Of a DNA stretch of 64,000 nt, positions 23,401-37,700 are shown in pieces. A program made the translations under genes and the position numbers. The DNA comes from Viscum album (taxonomy: Eukaryota > Streptophyta > Magnoliopsida > Santalales > Viscaceae). How positions within the stretch are numbered: position 1 is the first letter of the stretch; each line of letters begins with the position of its first letter. Location: contig OY728158.1 in the NCBI GenBank assembly GCA_963277665.1, positions 601,176,818 through 601,240,817 of the forward strand, read 5' to 3'. The notes beneath the pieces are model-generated. The model saw only the letters and a program-made list of their open reading frames with translations. It had not been told where the DNA came from and ran no database searches.

Positions 23401-26257
23401 AAATTTGAGAAAATGTTTACTTATTTTAAAAGAAGGTGGATTCCAAAATCAAGCTTTGATCCCCTGAATATTTTCTTGGAGATAGACCAAAGGTTTAGGG
23501 TAGCATTCATGAGTGGAACTGTAGAGTAATTTGATCTAGATAATGGGTCAACCTCAATAGAGAATTTCCCTATTTTCTTACTCCATTTTTCTTTATTTCT
23601 ATTTTTTCATGATGTATTTCTTGAATATGATTTTCATCATGGACATGAGTTGATAAATTCCTATATGGGATTAGGAAAAAATTAGTTGAATATTTATTAT
23701 TCTTTCTCAAATATTTCACAGTGTGTTCCCTTTGATTTCAACATTTAAATTCTCCTTTAGCATTATTTTTTCATTTTTTATATACTAATGGGTGAAAAAG
23801 TGGCCTTTTATCCATTAAATAATTGATTGAGTTACTTAATTTTTTTTAAAAAAAGAAACTTGTTTTTTCATGTGAGAATCATACATTCCCATTTTCTTGG
23901 TTGAAGAACCAATCCATATGGTGATTTTATTAAATGTAGTTGGACGGATAAGTAGTAATAAGTAAAATTTAATTTAATTTATCATTGCATAAGCACAACT
24001 ATGAATTAATTTAGATATAAGAACAGAGCCTTTCATAATTAAAAATAGACCAATATACCAAAATCATTTGTTGCACACCCTATTTCCTTCACCTTTACCA
24101 TGGTTCTCACACCAACTACTTTTTCACTCTTCTTCATTTCATTATTTATAATTTTACTTAAATTGTTGATTCTGTCTTCTTTTTACTTGCATTGTAACAT
24201 ACTTATCTCCCCTATTTTTGTTTTCCTTTTCATATACACATTATTCTTTATCTATAGTTCAAACATTCTTTCCACATTACAAGTTTTAAGTATGTTTTAA
24301 ATTTTATTTTTGAGATATTTGATAATGATATCATAAAATTCAGATTTATCATGTGGAATCATTTCTTTCCCTCTTTCAATATCAATTACTATTTATTAAT
24401 ATAATATTATCACATACTTTAATAGGGTTTTCTAAAGGATTAAAAATTATTTGTGTGAGAGATCATCTTTCTTGGTTCTTTCAAATTTCTTATTAGTGGA
24501 TTTCTTCCCAAGATTTGTCTTTTTTCAATTTGGATTTATTTTTCATTTGTCCTAATCATTCTTCCTTTAGAACATATGTTCATGGATTTTTTTCACATGT
24601 CCAGGCTATATTCTATTTTATCGCAATATGATTAATTGAATGTCATTTATAATTACCCTTTAACTTCTTAGTATCCGTTTTATCATACATATTTATTTCT
24701 CTATAGACTAATATTGACTCGCATGTCTCCATTGTTTACTCTATAGGAATATTCATTTCAGTCGTTCCTTCTAGGATCTTTCCTAAAGAAGATTTGTTTT
24801 ATTTATTATGGTTTAGTGGTCTTACTTACTTATTTTCACTTGGTTAATTCCAAATTGGGTGGAACAAGAATCCTTCATATCTACTACCATGTACATTTCA
24901 TTATCCATAAAAAATTTCAAGAATTTTAAAATCAACTTGATGAAAATAGATTTTTACCTTTATATGATGGATTTTTATTCTTCTTGAAATTTCACCCCTT
25001 AATGTTGGATATTATTTTCTTCCAGTGGACAAAAAAATATACCAAAAAACTATTTTCATGTTCTTAAACTAGATACATCACTAGTAAACACCAGAAACCA
25101 TAGTTTTTCTCTCAGGAAACCAGTCTATCCAAAATTTTAATCTAATAGTTTTTTTGATGAATTTTTTTTTAGGATTCCTTGGTGGAATAAATAATATTAA
25201 AAATTCTTTCATACACCACATAGATAGTGTTAGGTTACTAAATATTTTTTCTCATCCAAATTTATATATATTTTGAGTTTAACTTAGCACTTTTAATTAA
25301 AACGAATTAAGTAGAATGAATATTTGGGATATGGATGATACATTTTCTTATAAGGAAACTTTAGATAGATCATTATATGATCTCAATAAGTTTTGGAAAC
25401 TCGATAAAGATATATTTTATAAGAAACCACTTCATAATTTCCATTAGTATTGGCCCTCTTTTCAACTTTTTATAAATATGTGTCTTGAGTTACTTATAGA
25501 TTCTTTAATATAACTTCAAGTTCCTTGAATTTAATATTGAGAATGTATTTCTCATTCTCCTTTATCTTCATTATATAATCACATTACTTCTTAGTCTTCT
25601 TATGATAAATTTACGTAATTTTTCTCATTTCTTACAAAATATGGTCAAATTATTTAATCTTCTATCTATTTCACTCAAATGAGCATTTTTAATAGTAGTT
25701 ATCTCATTTAGTACAAGGTTTGATTCTTCAATAAATTTTTATCTTCTTTCAACCCATTAATTTTAGTGATCCAATTATTCTCAAGTACAGATCACCTTTA
25801 TTCAAGATTTTCATTCATGTTATTTAAGGATCCTACTTGATTGGGGAGATTTATACACATCCATACCCTTTGTTCCAAATCTTTCTCTAAGTTTTATGAA
25901 CTTTCCTCAAGTTGGGTGATCTAATTTTTCAAGTTTATGATATAGAAACAAATAAAATACACAACATATCTAAGAAATTTATATAGGGTATTCATCAAAT
26001 AATAACATGAATCTTCATGTGAATAATGACATGAATCAATACCACTTTTACTTGTCTTATTTAGAGGTCAATTTTGATAATTGATTTTTCTTACACCTTA
26101 TCATTATAGAAAAGGTGAAATACTAAGGGAAGAATTTTTTTCCATGTCGTTTTTAGTTAATTCTACCACTAGATATTCTTATAATATTCTTGTTTTTTAA
26201 TTATTAGAATTTTCATATATGGAAAAGTATTTTAATTCCACTTTATATAAGAGGGAT
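23401..26257. other. Unassigned, very AT-rich decayed DNA
   Basis: No gene found. Open stretches such as 23092-23322 and 24100-24300 are T-rich and give only hydrophobic low-complexity translations. A short plus-strand piece near 23430-23530 looks codon-like but matches nothing I know. The minus strand of the last kilobase may be copia gag (separate entry). Confidence 0.4.
25640..26050 (-). pseudogene. Possible copia gag coiled-coil remnant
   Basis: A minus-strand frame with few stops reads DSCHYSHEDSCYYLM, then LEKDLEQRVW, LNNMNENLE and INGLKEDKNLL. Its charged heptad-like pattern resembles the region after the zinc knuckle in SIRE-type gag proteins. It lies in the sequence interrupted by gypsy element 3. 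The resemblance is loose and could be chance. Confidence 0.3.
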
Positions 26258-29200
26258 TATAGCAACCTGTACTCTTCATGCATAAATATTAAATCTTAAT
26301 ATATGAATATTCATTAAATAAAATTTCAATATATTCCAAAAAAATAAAATTTTAGTGTATTTTGAAACTTGGATACATAAAAAAACTAGTTCATAAAAGA
26401 TCTATTTCATATCCCACATAGGTCTTCACAACCATCACCCTTCTTAGAAACATTATACTTAAAACATTTATTCTTATCGAAGGAAAAAAAAGAATAAATG
26501 GAGAACTTAGATACTCAGTAAGGGTTCATGGGAAGATATGAATAATCATTTAAATATAGAATGAGTATAAAGGGTATGATAATGTGATCTTATCCTTTAA
26601 AAATCATACCCATGAATTCTAACATCATAAACATGAGTCATAGAACAAATCTTGATAGTTCATAAGACATGAATCATAATGGGATCAGACAACATGATCT
26701 TTGAGAACATAATATTAGTATAAGAACATGTAAAAAATGAGTGGCATAAAGTTTGTAATAATCATAATAATAGAAATATTATGTCAAGGATACACACTAA
26801 TACATTAATAACATGTTATCAATGGCATAACCTCTCATGTACCTACATTGGGCTTGGATAACCTCCTATATAACCACTTTCTTGATTTGTATAACCTCCC
26901 ATGTACCCTCTTTTTATGATTGGGATAACCTTCTATGTATACTTTAAGATCATATATCATTAATATTTACACAATGAATTGGAGGGATATATAATTTTTG
27001 TCCCACCTATCACATAATCATAAATTCATTAATCTTTATACCACAAAATCATAAAAACATTCATCATATCTTAACATGTGGACTGGAAAATGGGTTTCAT
27101 TGATTTTACATCGTCATAACCATAAAACAATCACATAAAGAATAAATATAGTATAATTGGATTATATTTCCATTAAATATTATGTGACATCAAATTATGT
27201 TATCATAGATAAAAAATAATTTAAAGTATCACTATAATATTTCTTTAGGAGAATTTTTTTTTAAATCACATATTAAAATATAAAAAATTCCCAAATATTA
27301 AGAAAAACATTTTATTTGAAAATATCCTTCAAAATTTTTAAAGTAATATTAAAATAATTAATATTTCCTGATGATAATAAATTATTTTCATGTCATGTAT
27401 GTTAAAATAAAGATTCCCTTCACATTATTTATAAAAAGTCAAAAAATACCTCATTCGGTAAATAAGAATAAGGTTTATTTTAAACCAATTTTTAAAAAGT
27501 AAAAAATTCACGAAAATAATTTAAAAAATAAAATGAGTATAGTAGAAAAAATATTGAAATCATTTTTAGAAATCGTGGATATTGAAAAAAAATCGATCGA
27601 AGAGATAAATAAATTCAATTTGCCTGAAAAATTTTATTTTGGACACTTAAGTACTTAAAGTAAGGAAAATGAAATGAAAAAAAAATGTCCATAAATAAAA
27701 ATAGGATAAGAAAACTAATTATTTTATTGAGATGTATATTAGAAAATTTCATCATCATAAATTTAATTATGAACAATCTTGATTAAAATGAGATTACAAT
27801 ATAAATCTCTTACCACTTTTGAAACAATTAAATATAAACCTCATAGAAAATAGATCTTTATATGAATATGTAAATCCCCATAATTTTAATGATAAAAATT
27901 ATAAAATACATTAATTAGTATTATATACACCACAAAAAATAATCATGTGGTTAATATGGCATGTGCTTCACAGAAATAAAAGTGAGACTAAAATATCTTA
28001 CCTTGAGTTTGACTGGCTTCGAAAGCACTGTAACCTTATGTATAAAAAATTTAAATTTATTATAATTCTATACCATATTCATTTAGGTAATTATAATATC
28101 ATATATAATCCACTTAAAATATTTTAACTCCCATTTATTAATAACTCCTTATTAAAATAATTTTTTTTTTCAGGTGTCAATTGTTCTGTTATTTCATCAG
28201 AATTTTGGGTTGGTGGTTCTGGTGCTTTTACTTTGATCGTGAATTCATCATATGAAAAAAAAATCATAATAGAAATATCATATTTATTCATTATATATAT
28301 TTTTAGAGTCATCCCTAAAATGTAGAGATAAAAAAATGAATTACGATCTTCATGGAGGTGGTTGGATGTATGTACGCATGAAAGTAATTTTCACTTTTTG
28401 ATGGATAAAAAAAAGAAATCTAAATGAAAAATCACCTTCAATGTTAATTATTATATAATATATATAATATATTTTCATTAAATATATCCTTATTACCATC
28501 CATGTGAATTTTAATTTTAAAACGAATCACATCGCTTCGTGGAGGTGGTAGTCCATAGGTAGGCATGAGCGACATTATTGTTTTCCAAAAGATAGGAACG
28601 TAAGATTGTAGATGTGATATTATAATTCTAGAAAAATAATTATATCATACATATAATATATATAAATATTAAACCCATCATAATAACAATCAATGAAATA
28701 TGGTGATGGAAAATGAATTTTATCACTATGTGGAGCTCGTAGTCCACATGTACACACAAGCGATACTTTCACTTCACATTTGATAGAAAATACGATGCAT
28801 AATTGTAATAGAAAAATCATAATAGAATATTAGTATATTTATTATAAATAATTAAATATTTTATGACCATTACCATATATTTAAAAGGGTTATAATAAGA
28901 AATAAATTGAAAGAGTTCAGATGGGAAGATTACCTATTCTTTAGTAGGTCTCCTTTAGATCCCTTCTTCATGACTCTTGGAATGGTCTTCCAATAAAACC
29001 AGAACCTATAATTCTTGTATGGGGATGTTTATAAGATAATTTTATAGGATTTTTTTAAATATATATTTCTCAAATTGGTTTAAATGAAATAGATAAAGGG
29101 TTTCCTTTTATAAGGGAGGGAAAGGACAAACATTGAATTACAAAAATATTAAAATATAATTCAGTCATTCTGAAGAAAAATACTTCTAAACGGCCAAATA

Positions 29201-30854
29201 TTTTAATAGAAAAGTATACGGTATAAATGTCACCATCAAATGAAATTCATACAAGTTTTTTTCCATTTTAAAACATTTCTTTTGGTTCAACCCCTTCATT
29301 AATAAAATTTAAACTTAACTACAATAATGAATTTTTTGATCTTAAAGGGTTATAATTTTACTTATAAACTAAAAATTAGCTCATAAATGGAAAGGGGTAA
29401 ATTTTTTTACAATTTTTAATCGTAATTTTTCTATGGTAATATTTTTACGATTTTTAAATAATTTAATAAAATATTATTTAATAAAAAATAACATTAATTT
29501 CATTTTTGACACTATTCATTTAGTTTGATTCTAAATGCATGAAGATAGTAATTTAAATCAAATATAAACCTCTAAAACATCCATAATATGTTATATTCAT
29601 TTAAAAAATAATGGAGAATTATAAATCACCAAAAAATAATATTTTTATACTTTGAAAAAACATTTTCTTGATTTTTCTACTGTCTCCACAGACATTGTGT
29701 CGACGTTGTCTAAGATTTTAAGATAATTATTTAATAATTTAAATTTAAAAATAAATTAAAATTATAAAAATATAATTAATATTTGATATTAAAATTTATT
29801 AACAAACTTATCATTTTTTATCCATATATAAAAAGATTATAGATGTTAAGAAAAGAGTGATATTTTGGAATTTTCTTTACATAAAATAATATAAATTTCA
29901 TTATCAAGGGAAAATGGAACCAAAATATTATATATTAAAATTTGGGATTTATATGGAATAATTTATTACATAGAATTAAATAAATTAGATTTTTTGGTAT
30001 ATTTTGAAACTTTTCTTATGGTTTTGATGATGTTTTACCAATTTTACTCTTAATAAGGTGAAAAATATTTACCACATTGACAATTCATAATAGAAAAAAT
30101 AAAAAAGACATGTTTGTCAAAGCTTTTCCTACTCATTCCAGATATGGTAACCACTTTTCAATATTCAATATCTATAAGTGTAATAAATCATCTTTAATAT
30201 AAATTCATAAAATGCAATGAAAAATGGTTTTTAGAAAAATGTGTTTTAATCATAAAGAAATAACTTATATAAAAATCCTGAATATTGATGTTTCGAATGT
30301 AATTGATTATATAATTATAAATAAAATGGATCATATGAAACTTTAACCTCAAATTCAAAATATAAAGGTACTTTTAAATTGTACGATTTTATGAAAATAT
30401 ATGACAGTATTTGAAAAATTTGTATTTTTCATTATTCATTGAAGTATAAATCATTTTAGAAAAAATAAAAAACTTCACCCTATGTTAATTTTTATATAAT
30501 ATTTTCCAAAATGAAGTTAATTTTCTAAAATAAATGTTCAAAAGTCTAAAAACATAATTATATTATTTTCTCAAAAAAACATTAAAAATCATTTTTGATG
30601 GAAAATATATTTTTCAAGCATATAAAGACATTACTAAAAATTGAGTACTTATTTATAAATATATTTGATTTATCTAAGATATTTATTCATAAATTTTTAA
30701 ATATATTTATTCTTATTAATTCTTACAATTTAATGGTTATGTTATGATAGTATATTATGTTATGATTCAATTAGACTTAGGTAAGCATGTATCTCAAGCT
30801 ATCAAAGAAATTCTATTTGAAGAGAAATATATCATAAAATCGTAGGGTGTTACA
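26258..30854 (-). repeat. 3' LTR of element 3
   Basis: Starts on the minus strand with TGTAACACC at 30854, just after the polypurine tract. Its inner landmarks match the LTR at 34763 (TTTAGTGTATTT.GAAA block at about 26353 and 34848; acetate-like AT-rich U3 blocks at about 29880 and 37690). It has a TATA box at about 29107-29113, a donor-like AAAGAATAG/GTAATC near 28935 and hairpins at 28349-28771. It is about 700 bp longer than its partner, mainly between 28560 and 29880. Confidence 0.75.
28349..28771 (-). repeat. Decayed hairpin motifs in the LTR of element 3
   Basis: Three sites: 28349-28382 (TTCATG/CATGAA), 28531-28573 (TCGCT..TCGTG pairing with CATGA..GCGA, one G.U) and about 28721-28764 (TATCACTATGTG pairing with CACAAGCGATA allowing mismatches). 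The CpG-rich core has decayed towards TpG/CpA (for example CATGTACACAC) while the arms still pair. Confidence 0.65.
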
Positions 30855-30866
30855 TTCTACCCCCCA
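30855..30866 (-). promoter_or_regulatory. Polypurine tract of element 3
   Basis: Minus strand TTATGGGGGGTAGAA abuts the LTR start, the same as in element 1. Confidence 0.8.
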
Positions 30867-30904
30867 TAAAATGAATTTTTTCCTTAAAATTCCATGACTA
30901 TGAT

Positions 30905-32000
30905 ACAAAAAATATGGATATCTTTATTTTATCACATCCTTTATTTCCCAAGTAGCTTCATTTAATTTTTGATTCCTCCAGAAAACTTTAACCAATAGAT
31001 TAGTATTGTTTCATAGCACTTTGTCACTACATTCCATGATTTCTATTGGTTTTTCTTCATAAGAAATATAATAGACTAGAAATATATCATTTGAGTTAAA
31101 TATATATTATTGAATAGGTATGTACTTATTTTAGATTAATAGAGGGAAAACATCATCATATAGAGAGAGTTTAAGTGGAAGCACCAGGTGATATGCTACC
31201 ATCCCTACATGATCAAGAATCTAAAAGGGGACAATATATCTAAGGCTTAGATTTTTCATATTTCCAAATCTCTTAACCTTATCCCACGGATAAAGACAGA
31301 GGTGTAACTTCTCACCAATTTCACATTATAAATTTCACTGATGATTGTCATTATAAATTTTCTATTGACTCTAAGTTGTCTTGATGCGTTTCTAAATGAA
31401 TATAAATTTTTATTCTATTTCCTTATCCAAATCTGGTCCAAATATATTTATTTCTCAAACTTCATCCAAGTAAAATGGAGTTTTAAACTTCCTTCCATTA
31501 ATAGCTTCATAATGATCCATTTTAATTATCAATTGAAAGATATTTTTATTAGAAAACTCGACTAAATGAAGGTGTTGATTCCAAGAACCTTTAAAATCCA
31601 TAGAATAAGATCTTAGAATATTATATAGGGTTTAAATGGTTCTATTAGGCTAACCATATCTTTAAGGATTATAAGTAGTTTTAAAACACAACTATGAATC
31701 TATATCTTTCTATATACTTCATTAATATTAATGATAAACCTCGAATCCCTATCAGATACAATAGAATGTTAAACTACATGTAGCCATACCAGATTTTAAT
31801 GCTTATTCTAAAAATATAATAAATAGAAAAATGTTATCTGATAGAAATGAAGTGTCATGACTTCATAAGAAAAAATACTACAACACAAATAGCATTATCG
31901 ACGTTAGATATTTTGGGGTGTGTGGTGATACAATCCATGGTGATGTTTTCCGGTTTATATTCTATTATGGAAGGTGATTGTAACATCCCCTTATACTTCT
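30905..32000 (-). pseudogene. Chromovirus integrase and chromodomain remnant (element 3)
   Basis: Minus-strand reading from 32000: an ENITMDxVxxxPK-like block (about 31950), a remnant of the VSDRD-type block (about 31760), LVEFS.KN.F..I.MD.YEA (about 31560-31500; integrase C-terminal part), LHLCLYPWDKVKRFG and RYIVPF.ILDHVGMVAYHL (about 31310-31190; the GPF..L..VG.VAY.L block). Finally comes a chromodomain at about 31065-30910 (NLLVKVFWRNQKLNEATWE). Chromodomains steer integration to heterochromatin in chromoviruses. Many stops. Confidence 0.75.
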
Positions 32001-32399
32001 ATGTCCCATCCTTTACTTTTTAACATAACGTGCGCCAAGATACATACCCTGTAATATCTATTTTCAAATTATCCCATGAAAAATAAACTTATATACCTTT
32101 ATACATATTCGAACATCCTGTATGAATAGAGAAATTTGAACTATGTTATTCATTCAATAGATACATAAAACTTGATATGGATGGAAGACATATGTGATTC
32201 CTGAACTTTATCATTCCATAACAATCAAGGTTTTATTTAGGAATTTTATTCACCTTATTTTATAGTTATAAATCTTCCTTTTATACCTCTTTAATCCTCC
32301 CATGGATAAATGGTCGAACATTTATTCGATCAATATAATATTTTTCGCTTTCCTTCATGATTTCCAATTCCATCTTTTGTCATTCTAAAAATATTGGAT

Positions 32400-32890
32400 C
32401 TTTTGTTATTCTCTTCATAGATAATATAGCATGATTATTTTGACTCATATATCTACCAACTTATTCTTTTTCTTAAGGTTGTAATTTATTGAGAAGTTAT
32501 AATACTTAATAATCTTTGACCATCTTCTCTAGTACATATTAAACTCATTATGTGTAAATACATACTTTAAACTTCTATAATGAGTATATATATCACACTT
32601 TTATTTATAAAGATAATGTATCAATATCTTTAATGCAATAATTACCAAAACTAACTCCAAAAAATAATTTGGGTAATTTTTCTCAGGAACCTTCAATTTT
32701 CAACTGGAATAATCTATCATTAAACCCTTCTTCATTAGAAATCATCCTATTTTCTTATATGATGTGGCTCTCTTGATCAGAATCCATTCTATACTACAAG
32801 GTAGTGTGATCATAGGTGATCTGACTAACCTTCCCTTTAAAAACCTGAAATTTTCTTTACATTCATCTATCCAGAGGAATTTGTCTCCCT
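32400..32890 (-). pseudogene. gypsy RNase H remnant (element 3)
   Basis: Frames give ECKENFRFLKGRLVRSPMITLP (split; about 32880-32810), then CDIYTHYRSLKYVFTHNEFN and RRWSKIIKYYNFSIN (about 32600-32480), equivalent to the gypsy block YTDHKSLKY.F.Q.ELN.RQRRW.E. The Asp of YTD has become His. It lies between RT and integrase. Confidence 0.7.
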
Positions 32891-33059
32891 TCTAAATTAA
32901 CTTGGTAATTTAATTAGACATATGTAAAAAATTATTAATAAATTATCAATACTATCCATCCAAACTAAGAAAACTATGGATCTCATTTATAGTGGTTAGT
33001 CTGGGCCAACATTAAATAACTTTTTTTTTATGGATCAACCGATATAACCATTATAGAGA

Positions 33060-33570
33060 TTATAATACCCAAAAATGAAATTTTTATAGCTAAAATTCAC
33101 TCTTGGTAAATTTTATAAATAGATTCTCCTTCCTTAGGGTATTTAATCCAATACTCAAGTGATCTTCATGATTTTCTTTATTGTTTGGATATATATGGAT
33201 AACATCTATAAATACTAAAAAAAATTGATTAAGGTAATATATAAAGATACAATTAATTAAATATATGAATAAAAAAGGGAAATTTGTGAAACTAAATGGA
33301 ATCAGTAGGAATTTATAGTGTTCATACCTCATATGGAGGCTCTCATGGTTTTGTCTTTACTTTTTACCCTCAACTAATAGTATACAGATTGAAGATCAAT
33401 CTTGGAAAAGTATTGATCACCTTATAATTGATTGAACAAATAATCAATACAAGGAAGAGGATACTTATTCTTGATTAGGATATTATTTAATTCCCAATAA
33501 TAAATTTACTGTCACATTGATCCATCTTTCTTCTTAACAAAAAAAGATAAGTTCACCCTATAATTACATG
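33060..33570 (-). pseudogene. gypsy reverse transcriptase remnant (element 3)
   Basis: SFFVKKKDGSM (about 33560-33510), [17 protein letters not shown] (about 33475-33425), [13 protein letters not shown] (about 33410-33375), then the open stretch 33332-33090 with RYEHYKFLLIPFSFTN and VFIDVIHIYPNN. The second catalytic Asp of FIDD is Val, so it is inactive. Confidence 0.8.
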
Positions 33571-33889
33571 CTTTGCTGAATGAATACATTATCAATATTC
33601 TCTCGATGTTACTTCTTTAATTACTTCAACTCAATTTATACCATTCTCTATAGAGTCTTTAAAATATGTGTAGCATGAGTTATGATTTCCATAGAAAACA
33701 TAACTTCATGATTTAGTCGAAGAATATGAAAATATTCCATAAAACCCTCAAAAAATCACACACAATGGGAATATCTTTGATATTGATCTTCTCCCCAAAA
33801 ATATAAGATAGACTCCCCCTTTTACAAGGAATCAAGACCCATATAATAGATATAATTTTGATTTAAAGTTCATATTTATCATCACACTA

Positions 33890-34160
33890 ATACATGATCA
33901 TAGGATGGTTTTTAATATCAACTGTGATTTCACATCCTCAATAAAAGATGTGGGATTTAGGTAAATAATTCTGATCCATGACTAAAATGACATCAAATTC
34001 AACTAGAGGGAGAATAAAAATATTTTCAAAAATCATATTCTAATTAACTTTAATTGGAGAAGATTAATGTACATCATATGTGATCCTCATAACCTTATGA
34101 GTTTCCAATCCTAAGTCAATATTCAATCCTTGAGGGTGGAAAATAACATTCATAAATAAT
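33890..34160 (-). pseudogene. gypsy protease C-terminal remnant (element 3)
   Basis: Reads LGLETHKVMRITYDVH then LPLVEFDVILVMDQNYL (about 34130-33960), corresponding to the second conserved block of gypsy protease (I.EFDVILGMDWL). The DSG site is not visible. From 34160 to 34748 I see no clear gag. Confidence 0.6.
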
Positions 34161-34748
34161 TTTCATTATATAATGGAAATCGAATAACTAATATAAAATA
34201 ATATACTTTAATATTTTAGAAAACATCTCACCACCTCAAATTCATCATGCAATCTTCAATCGCATACAAAAACCAGAATGGTTAGCATGAAAATCATGCA
34301 TCATTAATACTAGTGATAAATCATAAATAATGATTCAATGTATGTCTAAATTATGATTCCTTATTTTAAATCTATGATACATTAGGTTTAACCTAGGTCA
34401 TTCATGGTCATCATCTATTAAAATCCGCCATAATGGTATATACAGAAAATGTGAATTAACCCAAGAATATCCCTTGAGAGTGATAAAATAGGTTCATAGT
34501 AAGGGCACACTAACCATAAACCATAATAATAGTCTACATATACTCGACCAACTATTTTTAGGGTTACTACCCCTAGATGCATCTATACCAAAACCACGTC
34601 CACTTATAGTATTGAGATAAGAATGTTTTTATAGGAAAACAACACTCATTTGTTCACAATAATGTAGGATTTTCTGTTATACATATGATTATCTTAAGGG
34701 TTCTTAATAAAGTTTTATTATCCTTGTTTCCAAAGGTAACTAACCCTT

Positions 34749-34761
34749 TCTATGATACCAA
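34749..34761 (-). promoter_or_regulatory. Primer-binding site of element 3
   Basis: Minus strand TTGGTATCATAGA directly after the LTR end (CACTATA); one or two changes from TTGGTATCAGAGG. Confidence 0.75.
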
Positions 34762-34762
34762 C

Positions 34763-37700
34763 TATAGTGACCCATAAATAAAGATGACATCTTATTGGAG
34801 GAATATTTACTACATGACATTACAATCCATGCCATAACCATAAATGTTTAGTGTATTTGAAAATTTGGATATATAAAAACTAGTCCGTGAAAGATCTACA
34901 ATATCTCCCACCATATTCTTCAATACTAGAACCATTCTTGGACACCTCAAACTTAAATTGTTTTTCCATAAAGTGGGTGAAACCAAACATTATAAAGGGT
35001 GATCTCGGATGCTCTGTAAGTGTGAACAAGGGTATGATCAATGATCATTTAAAACTAAAATGACAAAAATAGTGTGATGACATGAGATTAACCGTTTAAA
35101 ATCATACCCATCAATACTTATATCATAAATTTGAGTCACGTAATAAAGATTGTTATTTCATAAGATATGGATCATAATGGGATCAAAGAACATAATCCTT
35201 GACAACATAACATTGGAATAAGATCATGTTATAAAATAGTTTTGATAAAATATGGCATAATCATAATCATGGAAGTAGTATATAAAGGCTTCCCACTAAT
35301 TCAATTATAACATTTTAGGCTTCAGATAACATCTTGTGTACCTTCTTCTAGCTTGGGATAACCTCACAAGTACCCTCATTTGTGCTTTGGTTAACCTCTT
35401 TAGTACCCTCTTTTCAAGACTGGTATAACCACCTCTGTACCCTTTAACTCCATGGGACATTCATATTTATTCAATGAATTTGAGGGATATATAGTTCTAT
35501 TTCCACCTAAGACATAATCATAAATCCATGCATATGTATTCCACAAGATCATGAAAACATTCATAATAACTTAACACAAGGAAAATAAAATGGGTTTCAT
35601 TAATTTTTCATCATCATAACCATAAACTATCAAGATAGATAATATATAATATCATTTGATCGTATCCCTAATAAAATCCTAAGTAAAATCAAATTCTTTT
35701 ATCATAGATAAAAGAATACCTTAAAATATCCATAGAATATATATCGAGGAAAATACCCTTTTTATTTTTGAATCGCATGTTAAAATATAAATTTACTAAA
35801 TATTAATGAAAAAAAATTATTTGAAAATAACATTAAAAACTTTTAAAGGAAGCTTCGAACATTTATTTCTCATAACTATGTAAACTTATTTTCATTTATT
35901 GTACATTAAAACAAATATTCATTTTCACATTTTTGGTAAAAATTTAAAAGTACCACATTCAAAAAATTATAAGAAGGATCCTTTTAAACCATTTAATAAA
36001 AAGTAAAACATGGTTAAAAATGAATTTAAAAATTTATAGGATAATAGTTAAAACATTATTAATAACATTTTTATAAAACATGGATATGGAATAAAAAGGA
36101 TTTTCAACCAAAGAGAGAAATAAATTCGGTATTCTCTAAAAATTCTATTTTGGTCTCTTATGTACTTAAAGTGAGGAAAATGTAATGAAAACATGTGATC
36201 TATAGAAATAATAATTCCATAATAAAATTCTGGTTTTTTTCTTATAGTTATATCCTAAAATTTCATCATCAGAAACTTAATTATAAATAATTCTGATAAA
36301 TAATGATATTGTAACATAAATCCCTTACCACTTTTGTAACTTTTAAATCAAAACCTTTTGAAAGAGAGAACCTTATATGGATATTTAAATCCAAAAAAAC
36401 AATTTTAAGTAATATAAAATTCATTAATTGTCATTATATACACAAAATAAAAAAAAAAAGTGGTGAATATGGTGTGTGTCTCAAAAAAATAAAAGTGGTA
36501 CAAAAATTCCCTACCTCAAATTCGACTTGCTTTGAAAGAGATTTAACCTCCTGTATAATAAATTTACATTTATTATACTTCTATACAAGATTATTGTTCA
36601 TAGTTATAATATAATATATGATTAAATTATGACATGTTAATACCCATTTATTAATAACACCATATTATAATCATTGTTTTTAGGTGTTAACTATTTAATT
36701 ATTTCATTAGAATTTTGGTTCGATAGTTCCAGTCATTGTACATTGATCACAGTTCCATCATCTATTTAATTTTAATCATGATATAAATATCATATATATT
36801 CATTATATATATATATATATTCATCCATAAAATGTATAGATATAATAATGAATTATCACATTCATGGAGGCGTTAAGTTGTACGTTCGCTTGAACGTTGT
36901 TTTTACTTGTTGATGAATGGAACGAAATGATGATAAATAAAAATTAACCTTTATATAATCGTTATTATATCATATATATATATATATCATATATATTCAT
37001 TAAATATATCTTTATTAGTATTCATGTAAACCGGAATTAAAAAAAGAATCACATCACTTGGTGGAGGTGGCAGTCCAACCATTATGATTCCACTATTTCA
37101 TCAAAATAATTTATCATGACAGTTTTCATGAATTGATAGAACTTAATGACCGAAAAATCATCTTCTGAATTGGTTTAGAAAGTATGAAAACTCTTTAACT
37201 CTTGACATCACAATCATATTTCAAAACTCTTCAGAAACAATAAAACTTATTCAAACAACAATATCTAACATTATAAGAAACATAGTGTTTGAGGAATCTC
37301 TATTACAATGGATATGAATATGATAAATCTTCTAATCAAAAACATTATCTTTCTGAATGCTTCTACTTATGGTGCTGATTAGTCAGAAAATTTGATTCTG
37401 GATACTTATGTTTAGAGGAATAATTATTAAAATATATTATCATTTCAACTCTTTATGATTGGACATTAATATTAAAGAACATTCTACACTCTTATAGAAC
37501 TCATAAAAATGGACTGGATCTGATTCCTAAAAACAAAAACATTGATATACAAAAATTTAACTATCAAAAAATAAAAAAAAATTGTTAAAAAAATTTATCA
37601 CAATGGTTCGTTAATCTCCCCTTTAGATGTCTTCATAACCCTTGATAAAAACTTTATCAACTCTATGAATTTTTTCAGAACTTATATATCGTAAAAAAAT

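Noticed and set aside
23092..24300. Hydrophobic open frames as small membrane proteins
   Set aside because: The sequence is T-rich, which gives Phe/Leu/Ile-rich translations by chance; no start context or conservation can be seen.
31341..31565. Plus-strand open frame of 74 codons
   Set aside because: It is the reverse complement of recognisable integrase C-terminal sequence of element 3.
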